Shown: positions 9,359-17,561 of the stretch, piece after piece
Layout: every line of letters starts with the position of its first letter
How positions within the stretch are numbered: the stretch's first letter is position 1
IMG/VR virus record: IMGVR_UViG_3300034122_000153
Span: 1-25,536 of that record
DNA from: a virus
Length of the DNA stretch: 25,536 nucleotides
Direction: 5' to 3' (one strand)
Made by a program: the position numbers and the translations under genes
The notes under the pieces: model-generated
The model's database searches: none
What the model saw: the letters and a program-made list of their open reading frames with translations, nothing else
What the model was told of the DNA's origin: nothing

Positions 9359-12300
9359 TCAACGCCGCTTTTTAGGCGACGAACGGGGCAGGTACTTGTC
9401 GGGATTGACTTGGGGGGCCTGCTTGCCCGTGCCAGTTCGCGCACGACGGATCTGCTCCATCATTTTATATAACTTCTTTGCACCGGCCTCCGTTGAGCCG
9501 TTACCCAAGTGCGACACCACATCGGCGGGGACGACGAATTCACCGTCTGCCAAAGCGGCGCGTTGAACGCCTTTACCACGAATCACTGCGGGGATGTCAT
9601 CTGACATGCCGTCACCCGCTCCTCGCAGGAGTCTACCACCGGCTTTGTACTCGGGCATCATCGGCAAACCACCGGCAGCGAATCCAAAGTTGTAGCCATC
9701 TGCAGGGTTAACAGCACCACCCATGCGCGGGTCGCGAGTCAATTCAGCAATACCGCCCATTTGGTACTTTTTAGTCTTTCTCTTCACGATGCCTCCAGAA
9801 GCCATGCTGGGATCATACCCGTCATAACCTTTATCCTGAGTAAACCGGCCACCTCTCCAGCAGCCTAAGAAAGGATCAGCCGGGTATATCGTTCGTCCGT
9901 CGTCACTGACGCAATACCCAGTGTAATAAGCACTTTGGCATTCTCCAGTGGTTCTGTCATATCGACCGCCGCTGGCTATACAGTCAACTTCTGCTTGATC
10001 AATTTCTCTTTCGTCATTCGGAACCATGCAGTTACCGGTCGGATAACCATTAGGCCCGATTTCAGGTACATATCCTGAGCGACAACGACCGTTCCTAGCG
10101 TACTCACCGATTAACTCATCATCGCTCGGAGGCGGCGTAGACGCGGGAGGCGCAGTCGTAGACGGAGGTGGCGTCGTGCCACTCGTCAAACCCGTATCTG
10201 TGCTGCGATAGCAGAAATCATCCGTCCGGTTCTTGGTGTAACCCTCTGGGCAGTTACCAAACTCATCCGGCAGTTCTACTTCAGTCGTGTCGAAGATGCA
10301 GCCATCGCGGTACGGGTGCTTCTTAAAGCCCGGAGGACATCCCGTATCCGGAGACGGCGTTTCACCGCCCGTGGGACTCGGTGTCCCGCTCGGAGGAGTT
10401 GGTGTACCGCTCGGAGGACTTGGCGTACCACTTGGCGGACTTGGCGTACCACTCGGAGGCGTTCCAGTCGGCGGCGTTCCGGTTGGTGGGGTCCCAGTCG
10501 GCGGTGTACCGCTTGGGGACGGCGTCTCACGGATAGGAGAACAAATCGTAAGGCCGAGGAGCTGCAGAAGCGGATCAGCTTCCGTCCCCGGCGGACATTC
10601 ACCAATAGGAGGTGGAGTAAATCCGGTCGGTTCAGGCGTAGGAGCCGGAGTCGGTGCAGATGTCGGTGGAACCGATTTCTTTCTGCAAGCACCTAAACCA
10701 CCGTCAGCATCGGGATCGAACTCGTAGTCGTAACCGTAAACGGCTTCACAATCTCCGTCGCCGTAACCGTTAAATCGACAGCGCCCAACGCTTGGGTCAA
10801 AAACATATCCTCGTTGAGAACATTGAGGATTGGGCGTTGGTGTAATTGGTATACACGGATCTAGTCCCGCTAAGTACCTATCAAAATCAAAACGAGTCTC
10901 CGGCGGACAAATTGGGATTGTCGGTGTAGGTACCGGAGTTGTGGGCGCTGGGGTTGTCGGCGCAGGCGTCGTCGGACTCGGTGTAGTGGGAGTAGGAGTC
11001 GTAGGTGCAGGCGTCGTAGGCGCGGGCGTGGTCGGACTCGGCGTACTCGTCGGAGCCGGAGTGCTAGTCGGAGCCGGAGTGCTTGTGGGTGCAGGCGTAC
11101 TCGTCGGAGCCGGAGTGCTTGTGGGTGCAGGCGTACTCGTCGGAGCCGGAGTGCTTGTGGGTGCAGGCGTACTCGTCGGAGCCGGTGTGCTAGTTGGCGC
11201 AGGCGTACTCGTCGGAGCAGGCGTACTCGTCGGAGCAGGCGTACTCGTCGGTCCGGGTGTGCCTGTGGGTCCCGGAGTGCCAGTAGGTCCCGGAGTGCCA
11301 GTAGGTCCCGGAGTGCCAGTAGGTCCGGGTGTGCCTGTGGGTCCCGGAGTGCCAGTTGGGCCGGGTGTGCCAGTGGGGCCGGGTGTGCCAGTGGGGCCGG
11401 GTGTGCCTGTGGGTCCCGGAGTGCCAGTTGGGCCGGGTGTGCCAGTGGGGCCGGGTGTGCCTGTGGGTCCCGGAGTTCCCGGAGGTCCGCCTGTGCCGGG
11501 AGGTCCACCTGTACCGGGAGGCCCGGGTGTCGGAACCGGCGTGTTCTCGATGCAGGGATCTAGTCCAAGCTGCCACCGATCAAAATCAAACGTAAATCCG
11601 ACCTTACACGACGGCATCGTCGGAGCCGGGGTCGTCGTAGGCGGCATCGTATACATGACAGGAGGACGGAGACGATTAGTAAAATCTCCGCTCAAGTCTT
11701 TACGAAGCGCCTCTAAATAACGCTCATAGTCACTGATGTCCCGAGCAGGCCCGGGCGGTCTCAACAACGACCGATACCACTCCGCTAGTTCCGGATCATA
11801 CGGCTGCAAATCCGGTCCAGATGCAACGCCTGTCGGAGGTCGCGGCATCAAGGGACGCGGAGTCTGTTTAAATGGAATTAAGTCTGTACGTAGATCACTA
11901 AGGTAATTATCAAAACCGGGCGGAGTAGGACGCTCCGCTCTCGTGGGATCTACATTTTGACCGCTGATAAAAGGAGTCACGCCCTGAGCTGACGCAATGC
12001 CCGAGGGAGCATTGCTGCGGTAAAAGTCAGCCAGAGCGGGAGCGAAAGGGCGGAGAGCCTCGAAGTATTTCCGCCTCCTTTCTTCGTCAGTCTCTTCTTG
12101 TAGGTTACTCGCTGTTTCCGAAAGACCGCCTTCGGCAAAACCCTCTTCACCAGTAAACATATTGGTCGGAGGTTCGTAGCCAGCAGGCTGTACCCGACTC
12201 ATCGGATAAGAAGGATTGGGACGCGGCACGATACCGCCACCCGCCATAAAGAACGGACGCTGCTGATCTTGATCTAATGGCCCCGACGATGGGGGCCTAG

Positions 12301-13144
12301 TAGGGGCTGGCGTAGGTGGGGGTTGCTGCTGCGGAGGCTGCTGCGGATTAAAGTTCTGCGGCGTGTACTGCCCCGGCGTGTAGCCACGGTTAATGAAGTA
12401 AGGCTGTCCCGGCTCGCCCCAACGCGGATTCATCTGACCCTGCTGGAACTGAGTCCTGAAGTATTGAGTTGGTTCCGCCTTCGGAATGCCGTACTTCTGG
12501 CTCTCGGCACGGTTGATCAAGTACATCAACGGAATGTACGAAGCTACGTCCCCGAAAGAACCTAATCCTTGCGATTGTGCCTGACCTTGTTGAGGGCCTT
12601 TAAATATGCTCTCAAGGATGTTTTCAAATGGTTTTTTGACCGTGGGCTTAGTAGCTTTTGCGGCTCCTTCGATAAGTCCCGGCGCAATTTCGCCAAAGTC
12701 ATCCGCACCACGAGGGGCTTCTTTATAGCCAGCAGGGCCAGCAATTCCCGGTATTCCAGCTTTAGACTGCTCAACCGCCGAGGCGATGCCACCCAACACT
12801 TGCGTGCCGAGATAGGCTTTCATACCAGCATCGAGGCCCTTCTGCAGGTCACCTTTGATAGCCCCGTACGCTGTGCCGACTAACGTGCTGGTGAGCTGCG
12901 GATTCTGAATTGCCGCCGTGCCGATCTTCTTGACCCCACCCCAAATAGCTTTGAGGAAGTTGCCCAGAACCGACGCTTCAGGAAGCCCCGTTACCGGATT
13001 GACCGGCAGTTCCATGCCTTGAGCACGGGCTAGTTCCTGTAAAGCCCGCACTTCGTCGGGGGTCATATGGACAAGGGTGTTATCCCCGCCACGGCCTTGA
13101 GCGGCTACAAGGGACGCAAGTCCCGCCGCAGGATATTGGTTCAT
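9359..13144 (-). CDS. Large virion protein with collagen-like (Gly-X-Y) domain, Pro/Thr repeats and Cys modules
   Basis: Encodes 1261 residues. Residues ~26-58 carry a conserved start ([16 protein letters not shown] ... NPVTGLPEA), followed by helices with Gly zippers (65-115) and a Pro/Gln-rich stretch (230-300). AGGGIV is at 301-306 and other short Gly motifs (FAEGG, SGGIV, AAGG) occur throughout. A Cys module (C513-C531) precedes 31 perfect Gly-X-Y triplets (541-633: five GPP/GTG triplets, then 13 GTP-GPT pairs), 11 STPAPT units (634-699), STPSPT, and seven TPxPT units (706-740). A second copy of the Cys module follows (C746-C764), then a third divergent one (C850-C868), another Pro/Thr/Ser/Gly repeat, and several CPPGF/CPEGY mini-loops. 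The C-terminus ([19 protein letters not shown], then [11 protein letters not shown]) is a conserved phage segment. Likely an extended, disulphide-beaded virion protein; location in the particle unknown. A GGGGGG run before the ATG may serve as ribosome-binding site. Confidence 0.85.
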   Translation of the reverse strand: MNQYPAAGLASLVAAQGRGGDNTLVHMTPDEVRALQELARAQGMELPVNPVTGLPEASVLGNFLKAIWGGVKKIGTAAIQNPQLTSTLVGTAYGAIKGDLQKGLDAGMKAYLGTQVLGGIASAVEQSKAGIPGIAGPAGYKEAPRGADDFGEIAPGLIEGAAKATKPTVKKPFENILESIFKGPQQGQAQSQGLGSFGDVASYIPLMYLINRAESQKYGIPKAEPTQYFRTQFQQGQMNPRWGEPGQPYFINRGYTPGQYTPQNFNPQQPPQQQPPPTPAPTRPPSSGPLDQDQQRPFFMAGGGIVPRPNPSYPMSRVQPAGYEPPTNMFTGEEGFAEGGLSETASNLQEETDEERRRKYFEALRPFAPALADFYRSNAPSGIASAQGVTPFISGQNVDPTRAERPTPPGFDNYLSDLRTDLIPFKQTPRPLMPRPPTGVASGPDLQPYDPELAEWYRSLLRPPGPARDISDYERYLEALRKDLSGDFTNRLRPPVMYTMPPTTTPAPTMPSCKVGFTFDFDRWQLGLDPCIENTPVPTPGPPGTGGPPGTGGPPGTPGPTGTPGPTGTPGPTGTPGPTGTPGPTGTPGPTGTPGPTGTPGPTGTPGPTGTPGPTGTPGPTGTPGPTGTPGPTSTPAPTSTPAPTSTPAPTSTPAPTSTPAPTSTPAPTSTPAPTSTPAPTSTPAPTSTPAPTSTPAPTSTPSPTTPAPTTPAPTTPTPTTPSPTTPAPTTPAPTTPVPTPTIPICPPETRFDFDRYLAGLDPCIPITPTPNPQCSQRGYVFDPSVGRCRFNGYGDGDCEAVYGYDYEFDPDADGGLGACRKKSVPPTSAPTPAPTPEPTGFTPPPIGECPPGTEADPLLQLLGLTICSPIRETPSPSGTPPTGTPPTGTPPTGTPPSGTPSPPSGTPSPPSGTPTPPSGTPSPTGGETPSPDTGCPPGFKKHPYRDGCIFDTTEVELPDEFGNCPEGYTKNRTDDFCYRSTDTGLTSGTTPPPSTTAPPASTPPPSDDELIGEYARNGRCRSGYVPEIGPNGYPTGNCMVPNDEREIDQAEVDCIASGGRYDRTTGECQSAYYTGYCVSDDGRTIYPADPFLGCWRGGRFTQDKGYDGYDPSMASGGIVKRKTKKYQMGGIAELTRDPRMGGAVNPADGYNFGFAAGGLPMMPEYKAGGRLLRGAGDGMSDDIPAVIRGKGVQRAALADGEFVVPADVVSHLGNGSTEAGAKKLYKMMEQIRRARTGTGKQAPQVNPDKYLPRSSPKKRR
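10366..10530 (-). repeat. Second Pro/Thr/Ser/Gly repeat region
   Basis: Encodes [14 protein letters not shown]-like and [15 protein letters not shown] units. Period changes from 15 to 21 bp. It lies between the third Cys module (850-868) and the CPPGF mini-loops. Confidence 0.75.
10853..10909 (-). repeat. Cys module copy 2 downstream of the Pro/Thr array
   Basis: Encodes residues 746-764, C-x17-C with FDFDRY and GLDPC. Twelve of 20 residues (including the following Ile) equal those of copy 1, and the DNA is also clearly related. Confidence 0.8.
10925..11029 (-). repeat. TPxPT repeat (15-bp unit, 7 copies)
   Basis: Seven pentapeptides, [30 protein letters not shown] and TPVPT, at residues 706-740, follow the 18-bp array. 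The period shortens from six to five codons, so this part arose from a separate expansion. Confidence 0.8.
11030..11245 (-). repeat. STPAPT minisatellite (18-bp unit, 11 copies plus STPSPT)
   Basis: Directly continues the Gly-X-Y array in phase with the same 18-bp period: Gly positions are replaced by Ser and Ala. It encodes residues 634-705. The near-identical DNA units (for example GTACTCGTCGGAGC) suggest recent expansion. Confidence 0.85.
11246..11524 (-). repeat. Collagen-like repeat: 31 Gly-X-Y triplets in 279 bp
   Basis: Codes residues 541-633 of the 1261-residue protein. Five triplets of GPP or GTG are followed by 13 copies of an 18-bp unit encoding GTP-GPT. Every third residue is Gly without a break, and Pro lies in the X or Y position in all but two triplets (GTG). 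The codons are mixed (GGA, GGC; CCC, CCG, CCT), so the units differ slightly in DNA while the protein is constant. Confidence 0.88.
11546..11608 (-). repeat. Cys module copy 1 upstream of the collagen-like array
   Basis: Encodes residues 513-531, C-x17-C with FDFDRW and GLDPC. The GGATCTAGTCC and ATCAAAATCAAA stretches on the plus strand are shared with copy 2 at 10853-10909. Confidence 0.8.
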
Positions 13145-13178
13145 AAGCCCCCCAAGGGGAAAGGTTTCTTAAATGGTA

Positions 13179-13778
13179 TCACTCGTTTGCCTCGTAGTTC
13201 GACACCCAAGTGACGGTTAGGATGATGGACGGAATCGCCGGGATATTGCCCGTAGCGGCTACGTAAGGGATGACCACGTTGGTATCGGCAGCCTCCCAAG
13301 CCAACTCAAAGTAGTCCCCTGCTTCCATCACCAACACAAAGTTCCAAGCCGCCACGATCTCGTTGTTGGGGCCGTCGATGACAATCTTGGTAGCCGAATC
13401 CGGTAGGTTAATCCCATTAATACGGGGCCAGATATAGACCGCACTAGCCGAACCGCCCGTCTTGTCTAACTGAGCCGAGAACTGAAAGTTATAAATACCC
13501 GTCTGGGCTACAAATATCCTAGATGTAGGTACGCCACGAGTAACGGCTTGTTGAGTAACAACCGAGTTATAAGTAAATAAGTTGACGGCATCGGCTACCG
13601 GATTCGTCTGCGTCGTAGTGTCAAAGTACGAAGCGTGTGCGGTCGGGGAATTAACCCGATTAGCCATCTGGCTAAAAAACAGACGTAGGATGTTAGTTAA
13701 TTGATCCTGATATCGAACCTGATAATCAGTCGGAGCAACCGGCAAGTTCGGCGGCACTACACCGCGAGCGACGGTCAT
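13179..13778 (-). CDS. Virion protein with C1q/TNF-like jelly-roll fold
   Basis: Encodes 199 residues. ATG overlaps the TGA of the upstream gp10-like gene (ATGA), so translation is coupled. After an N-terminal helix (YQDQLTNILRLFFSQMANRV) comes a beta-rich region with the recurring features of phage C1q/TNF-like domains: RIFVAQTGIYNFQFSAQL, then VYIWPRINGINLPDSATKIVI, NFVLVMEAGDYFELAWEA and a final strand IILTVTWVSNY. This pattern (G-x-Y-x-h-x-h-S-A-Q followed by W-x-R-x-N-G) is known from small structural proteins of marine and cyanobacterial phages. It probably trimerises and forms a decoration or fibre-tip head. Its place next to a gp10-like gene supports a role at the tail or vertex. A 34-bp gap containing a CCCC/GGGG mirror precedes the next gene. 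Confidence 0.75.
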   Translation of the reverse strand: MTVARGVVPPNLPVAPTDYQVRYQDQLTNILRLFFSQMANRVNSPTAHASYFDTTTQTNPVADAVNLFTYNSVVTQQAVTRGVPTSRIFVAQTGIYNFQFSAQLDKTGGSASAVYIWPRINGINLPDSATKIVIDGPNNEIVAAWNFVLVMEAGDYFELAWEAADTNVVIPYVAATGNIPAIPSIILTVTWVSNYEANE

Positions 13779-16063
13779 CGTCGTCCATCCGGTTTAACGT
13801 CAATACGCATCATGCCCATTTGCCACGCTACACCAAGATCAGTTGAGTCCACACGGAACGCCATCTGACGACCGCGCACTCGGGTATAGACCTGACCGGT
13901 GTACTGCTGAATTGGGATCACCGATGTTCGGGTAACGGTCGGCGTATCGGCAGCGGTGTAGTTACTGCCTGAATTCTGACGGGGTTTAACGGTGAGCGTT
14001 ACAGACGGGTTAGCCCCACTTGATCCCGTGAAGTTGAGGTCAGGCAATATACGCCAGACGTAGCCAAAGTTCTGACCGTCTTGAATGTCAAAGTCCGACG
14101 ACTCAATAAACGCTTCAATCGGCACGGGCGGATTGATCGACGCATCGTCGTTGCCAACTTCATGCAACAAGACTTGGTTCGGAATCCTGAGACTGACAAC
14201 CGTGTATTGAGTGTGAGATGTAGCCGTTGTTCCATTAACGCCACGCACACACCCAGTAAGGGTATTGTTAACAATATTGGCGTACGTGATTTGCTCAGAA
14301 TCAATCGTAACCGTACCGCTTAACGGGTACGTTGCAGCATCTACCAAGGCAATCGTCGTAATGGACGAATCAATCGACGTAGCAAGGTACGAAGTCTGAA
14401 TAGAGAACGCCGCGATTGGATAGTTACGCTGGGTATGCTCGGACCACGCCGTGCGATTGATATTGCCGTAATACCAAATACGCTCAAGGTAGTTATAGAT
14501 TACATAACGATCATTAATAAAACTATTTGCTGACGGGTAGAACCACCAGACTTCGTTGAAGCCCTCGTTACTGCCTGCACAAACTTGATCAAGTTGATCG
14601 TAGTTGATGTCGTTGTAGACAAACTGACGAAGGGTGCAAGGCAGCGTTTCTACACGACCCGTATACATGAAGAACTTGTCACGACCCATCCAGTACGTGA
14701 CGTTATTAACCGTCTGCGCTGCATTTTGCGATGCAATCGAAATGTCTTGATCAAGCAGTACAAAGTTCCACACAAACGGCGGTCCAATGTACTGCATCGA
14801 AAAGATGGCAGTATCTGTCCAAATCAGGATTTCCTGACGAGTATTCTGCGTAGCTACAATAAACGAGCCGTGAGACAGAGTTTGTTCGCCCGACTGATTA
14901 GTAACTTCAGGCACCCATTCGTACGGGTTGCCTTGGTCTGACCAACGAACAAGAAGTGGGTTGAAAACCGTGTTGAAGTTCGTTGGGTCGTATGGGGTCG
15001 AACCCATACAAATCGTGAATTCGTTTACGGGCGAGTCGATGATGACATTAGTTTCGTTGGGGACATGACGCCCCGCAAAACTGAAAGAAACGGCGGAAGC
15101 CGTGAGCGTGGCCGTGATCGCTGCCGAAAGCGTGACAGACGTTGAACCCGTCCAAGCGGCAGTTACAAAAGTACCCGTTGGAATGCCCGTACCTGATACA
15201 ACAGACCCCGTGTTAATGCCTGTGGCGTCAGCCACCACAATAGTTGCAGCGCCAGAAGCAGCCGTAGCCGTAGTTGCTGTCTTCTCTACCGTGTTGGCTT
15301 TCTCTTCAAGCGAAACCGCTCGTGCCCACGTAGAAGTATCTTTAGTCCAGAAGTAGACCTCGCCACTACGCTCAGCAAAGATCAGGTCATCGCCAAAATT
15401 AAACATTGACCAGAGCCGCATCGGAATACCAGCCGGGGACGATGACCCCCAACCACCACTACCCCACGGAGGACCGCCCCAACCAACTTGGGTGGTGTAG
15501 ACAGCGTTACCCGCGTCAATGTCGTACTGAGCAACGACTAAAGAGCCGCCACCGGTAGCCGTAGAACCCGCCGCCGTAGGCGAATAAATGACAAGAGAGT
15601 TGGCACTAGGAACCGAAGCAACTTCAAACGCACCATTTAAAGTCAGGCTGCCGACTGTCGTAGCGCCCGAAAAAGTAACGTACGTGCCGATAGATGTGCC
15701 ATGTGCAGTGGCATTGACCTGAACTGCTTTACTGCCAGCCGCCGTAGTAAACGGATTATTAGATAACGTAAGCGAGTTACCAAGCGGAGTGATGTCGTAA
15801 AACTCGCCGCCCAGTTCTACGTAAACTTTCTGGTTGGTGCCTACGCCTAGAAGATTCTGGCCGACAGCCGTGACCCAGTTCCAGAGATACCGGGCAACAC
15901 CTTTATATGTGTAGGCAAAGTTAATATTTTGCCAGCCGCCTAATTTTTCGGCGTAGCCAGATCGAAAACGCACCTTGTCGGATGCGAAGAAGCCGCCCTC
16001 GTTGGCATAGCTGGTTGATTCGCGGTTAACGCCGGGGCGCAGTTCTAGTTTCTGAAGTGCCAT
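13775..16063 (-). CDS. P22 gp10-like packaged-DNA stabilisation / tail protein
   Basis: Encodes 762 residues. The first 45 residues (LELRPGVNRESTSYANEGG followed by DKVRFRSGYAEKLGGW) match the highly conserved start of a phage family often annotated as DNA-stabilisation protein gp10, which in P22 closes the portal channel and binds the tail needle. The rest is beta-rich with regular WSMFNFGDDLIFAE, VYFWTKDTS and VRWSDQGNPYEWVPE segments suggestive of a propeller. Two low-complexity Ala/Thr/Ser/Gly insertions stand out. One is around residues 95-170, and one around 255-335 has GSVVSGTGIPTGTFVTAA and VTLSAAITAT, a small Ig-like or spacer module seen in many virion proteins. The C-terminus has SVIPIQQYTGQVYTRVRGRQ. 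The ATG overlaps the endolysin stop by one base (TAATG). Family assignment is good; precise P22 equivalence is inferred. Confidence 0.75.
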   Translation of the reverse strand: MALQKLELRPGVNRESTSYANEGGFFASDKVRFRSGYAEKLGGWQNINFAYTYKGVARYLWNWVTAVGQNLLGVGTNQKVYVELGGEFYDITPLGNSLTLSNNPFTTAAGSKAVQVNATAHGTSIGTYVTFSGATTVGSLTLNGAFEVASVPSANSLVIYSPTAAGSTATGGGSLVVAQYDIDAGNAVYTTQVGWGGPPWGSGGWGSSSPAGIPMRLWSMFNFGDDLIFAERSGEVYFWTKDTSTWARAVSLEEKANTVEKTATTATAASGAATIVVADATGINTGSVVSGTGIPTGTFVTAAWTGSTSVTLSAAITATLTASAVSFSFAGRHVPNETNVIIDSPVNEFTICMGSTPYDPTNFNTVFNPLLVRWSDQGNPYEWVPEVTNQSGEQTLSHGSFIVATQNTRQEILIWTDTAIFSMQYIGPPFVWNFVLLDQDISIASQNAAQTVNNVTYWMGRDKFFMYTGRVETLPCTLRQFVYNDINYDQLDQVCAGSNEGFNEVWWFYPSANSFINDRYVIYNYLERIWYYGNINRTAWSEHTQRNYPIAAFSIQTSYLATSIDSSITTIALVDAATYPLSGTVTIDSEQITYANIVNNTLTGCVRGVNGTTATSHTQYTVVSLRIPNQVLLHEVGNDDASINPPVPIEAFIESSDFDIQDGQNFGYVWRILPDLNFTGSSGANPSVTLTVKPRQNSGSNYTAADTPTVTRTSVIPIQQYTGQVYTRVRGRQMAFRVDSTDLGVAWQMGMMRIDVKPDGRR

Positions 16064-16551
16064 TACGAGACCCCTGACAGGTACAACGCCCGTTCGTCGT
16101 TGCGCCTTTTTACCAATCCCGGCAGTACTTTACCACCAGCTTTAGTCCATTTCAGGAACTCGTCAGCCGCCTCCTCAAACTCACCCCGGTTCGTCTTCAT
16201 CCGAAGGGAAGAGCGTTGGAGATTGCCAAGACCCACGTTGAAGGCAAAACTGACGAGAGAATCGAAGATTCCCTGATTGCCAACAGCAGCAGGGCAAAGT
16301 CGAACCACACCACGCTCAAACCGGCCAAGGTCTTGAGAAAGTATCCGATCCACCTCGTCCATCGTGAGAATGCGGTCCCAGCCAGCGGGTATCGGTAGAT
16401 TCTTGCGCTCCTCATACTTCACCGTCGCATGAGCCGGGTCGATCACATGGCCGACGCCCACCGTCCACAAAAGCGCCGGGCAGCGGTAAGGCTTAGTCCT
16501 CACCCCTTCGTGGTGCTTGATCATCTGAATAGCGGCAGGGCTGACTTTCAC
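16063..16551 (-). CDS. Endolysin, GH24 lysozyme (T4/lambda-type muramidase)
   Basis: Cleaves the MurNAc-GlcNAc bond of peptidoglycan at lysis. The family signature E-x8-[D/C]-x5-T is complete: with the start chosen here it is E15 (HHEG), C24 and T30 (WTVGVGH), so the middle residue is Cys rather than the commoner Asp. Later family features are DQ-type helix residues (LSQDLGRFERGV), SLVSFAFNVGLGN, and the C-terminal LPGLVKRRNDERALYLSG. The longest frame begins at a TTG (16581). I prefer the GTG at 16551: its GTGA overlaps the holin TGA, the TTG form would add ten residues overlapping the holin, and MKVSPAAIQMIKHHEG is a usual endolysin N-terminus. No signal peptide or SAR helix is seen, so export should depend on the adjacent holin. 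Length 162 is typical. Confidence 0.92.
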   Translation of the reverse strand: MKVSPAAIQMIKHHEGVRTKPYRCPALLWTVGVGHVIDPAHATVKYEERKNLPIPAGWDRILTMDEVDRILSQDLGRFERGVVRLCPAAVGNQGIFDSLVSFAFNVGLGNLQRSSLRMKTNRGEFEEAADEFLKWTKAGGKVLPGLVKRRNDERALYLSGVS

Positions 16552-17033
16552 TTTTTGCCAAAAGCCTGTGTCCCGAACCAAAACGCAATAATGGAAGACA
16601 GAATCAGCATCTCGTCATCCGAGAATACTTCAGCCATCGCAGCGGCAAACGGCACACCCGTGTTGTAGGCGTACCAGACACCCGCAATATTGATGGCAAC
16701 AAGTTCCAGCACAAAGATATAGGTCACGACCGGACGAACCGATGCCCGTAGATTAATCATCCACTGGCTCGCGCCTTTGCCGATCTCCATGTCGTGTTGA
16801 TACAGGGCTTGGCGTTCTTCGCCCGCTGTCTGAGTCTGAATTTGCTCCAGCTTGATCTCTTCTACCCGTGCTTGGGCAATAAAGCCGCGCTCAGCCAAGG
16901 CTAACTCCCGCTCTTTTTGGGCAGCGACGAGAGCCAACTCATGTTTCTTATCCTGCCGGTCTTGGAAGATTTGGAGGATTTTAGGTAGCCCGCCCGCCAA
17001 GAAAGACAGGAAGGTTGAGATCATTGTCATCAT
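16548..17033 (-). CDS. Holin, 3-TM gene-transfer-agent type
   Basis: Encodes 161 residues. A hydrophobic N-terminus (STFLSFLAGGLPKILQIF) is followed by a charged coiled-coil (about 25-85, rich in Lys/Glu/Gln), then WMINLRASVRPVVTYIF with a membrane helix (about 100-125) and a last membrane helix ending LILSSIIAFWFGTQAFGKK. The R-P-h-h-T-Y and I-h-x-F-W-F-G-x-R/Q-A-F-x-K patterns are those of the 'holin of 3TMs, for gene-transfer release' family. Its place directly before the endolysin with a 4-bp GTGA overlap fits a holin that permeabilises the inner membrane for the endolysin. Three bases separate its ATG from the upstream stop. No spanin gene is recognisable nearby. Direct evidence for hole formation is of course not available from sequence. 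Confidence 0.85.
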   Translation of the reverse strand: MMTMISTFLSFLAGGLPKILQIFQDRQDKKHELALVAAQKERELALAERGFIAQARVEEIKLEQIQTQTAGEERQALYQHDMEIGKGASQWMINLRASVRPVVTYIFVLELVAINIAGVWYAYNTGVPFAAAMAEVFSDDEMLILSSIIAFWFGTQAFGKK

Positions 17034-17036
17034 GGC

Positions 17037-17405
17037 TTAGCCCTCGTTAAGAACTTGCACGGGTTCTTCAACAGGTACTTCAACCGGCGGTGCCCACGGT
17101 AGCGGAACGACCTTCGGCTGCGCGGCTTTCTGGTTGTCGATCTGCTGCTGCGCCATACCTTCAAAACGCGCTACGCCATCAGCGCCGAGTGCATCCTTGG
17201 TCCATTGAATGACCTGATCTTCGGTAATGCTGGCGAGGTCGGTAAAGTTAGCGGCATCAGGTGCAAGCAACTTAGTGTCGCCCTGCACAAAACCCTTCAG
17301 CCCGTCTTCATCTGCGTCAATGTCAAAGCACACCGTCACGACGACGTTATCAAGGCCGTTCTGAGACAGAGCTTCTATTTGCCGAACTTTCCATACAGTA
17401 TTCAT
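17037..17405 (-). CDS. Conserved phage protein near lysis genes, unknown function
   Basis: Encodes 122 residues with ATG immediately after the TAA of the 51-residue gene upstream and a GAGGAGG ribosome site inside that gene's end. The N-terminal half (KVRQIEALSQNGLDNVVVTVCFDIDADEDG) looks like the beta-strand start of a small phage family in which a Trp/Lys-containing strand is followed by x-N-V-V-x-x-V-x-W/F-x-h. The middle (ITEDQVIQWTKDALGADGVARFE) is a helix pair, and the end is a Pro/Val/Glu linker. Such genes are commonly found next to tail or lysis genes in marine and freshwater phages, but I know no established role. No signal peptide or membrane segment. Being between the oxygenases and the holin, it is probably expressed late. 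Confidence 0.72.
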   Translation of the reverse strand: MNTVWKVRQIEALSQNGLDNVVVTVCFDIDADEDGLKGFVQGDTKLLAPDAANFTDLASITEDQVIQWTKDALGADGVARFEGMAQQQIDNQKAAQPKVVPLPWAPPVEVPVEEPVQVLNEG

Positions 17406-17561
17406 TTATTTAGCCTCCTCGGGCTTTGGGAGCAGCGGTTCAACCTGCTCCTTCAGTTTCATATAAAGCGGGAAAGCTCCTTGCGAAGTAGGCAACGAGC
17501 CAATCAAATTTACGATGGCGACCGCTTCATCAAGGGTCATTTCAAGTTTGACGGATTCCAT
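17406..17561 (-). CDS. Small 51-residue protein
   Basis: Begins MESVKLEMTLDEAVAIVNLI and ends LLPKPEEAK. The ATG at 17561 has the best ribosome-binding site in the window (AAAGGAG, 5 nt upstream), and the TAA abuts the next ATG with no gap. It appears to be one amphipathic helix-turn-helix with a Gly-Ser-Leu-Pro turn, resembling the small helical proteins phages encode beside holins. There is no membrane segment. It is the first gene after the AT-rich 44-bp gap that follows the oxygenases, so it may restart translation in the downstream part of the operon. Function unknown. Confidence 0.68.
   Translation of the reverse strand: MESVKLEMTLDEAVAIVNLIGSLPTSQGAFPLYMKLKEQVEPLLPKPEEAK

Noticed and set aside
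10925-11524. Possible CRISPR array
   Set aside because: Units are 15-18 bp without spacers and are in frame within a gene.
10830-11720. A 296-codon plus-strand open frame rich in G-V-L-V-G-A and P-V-G-P-G-V repeats
   Set aside because: It is the complement of the Gly-X-Y and Pro/Thr repeat array; GC-rich repeats with period divisible by three leave several frames open. It has no suitable neighbours on that strand.
13145-13178. Possible terminator in the gap after the jelly-roll gene
   Set aside because: Only a four-base CCCC/GGGG stem with a two-base loop and no U-tract after it.
16552-16581. TTG start of the endolysin at 16581
   Set aside because: Gives a ten-residue extension unlike the family and 34-bp overlap with the holin; GTG at 16551 is better.
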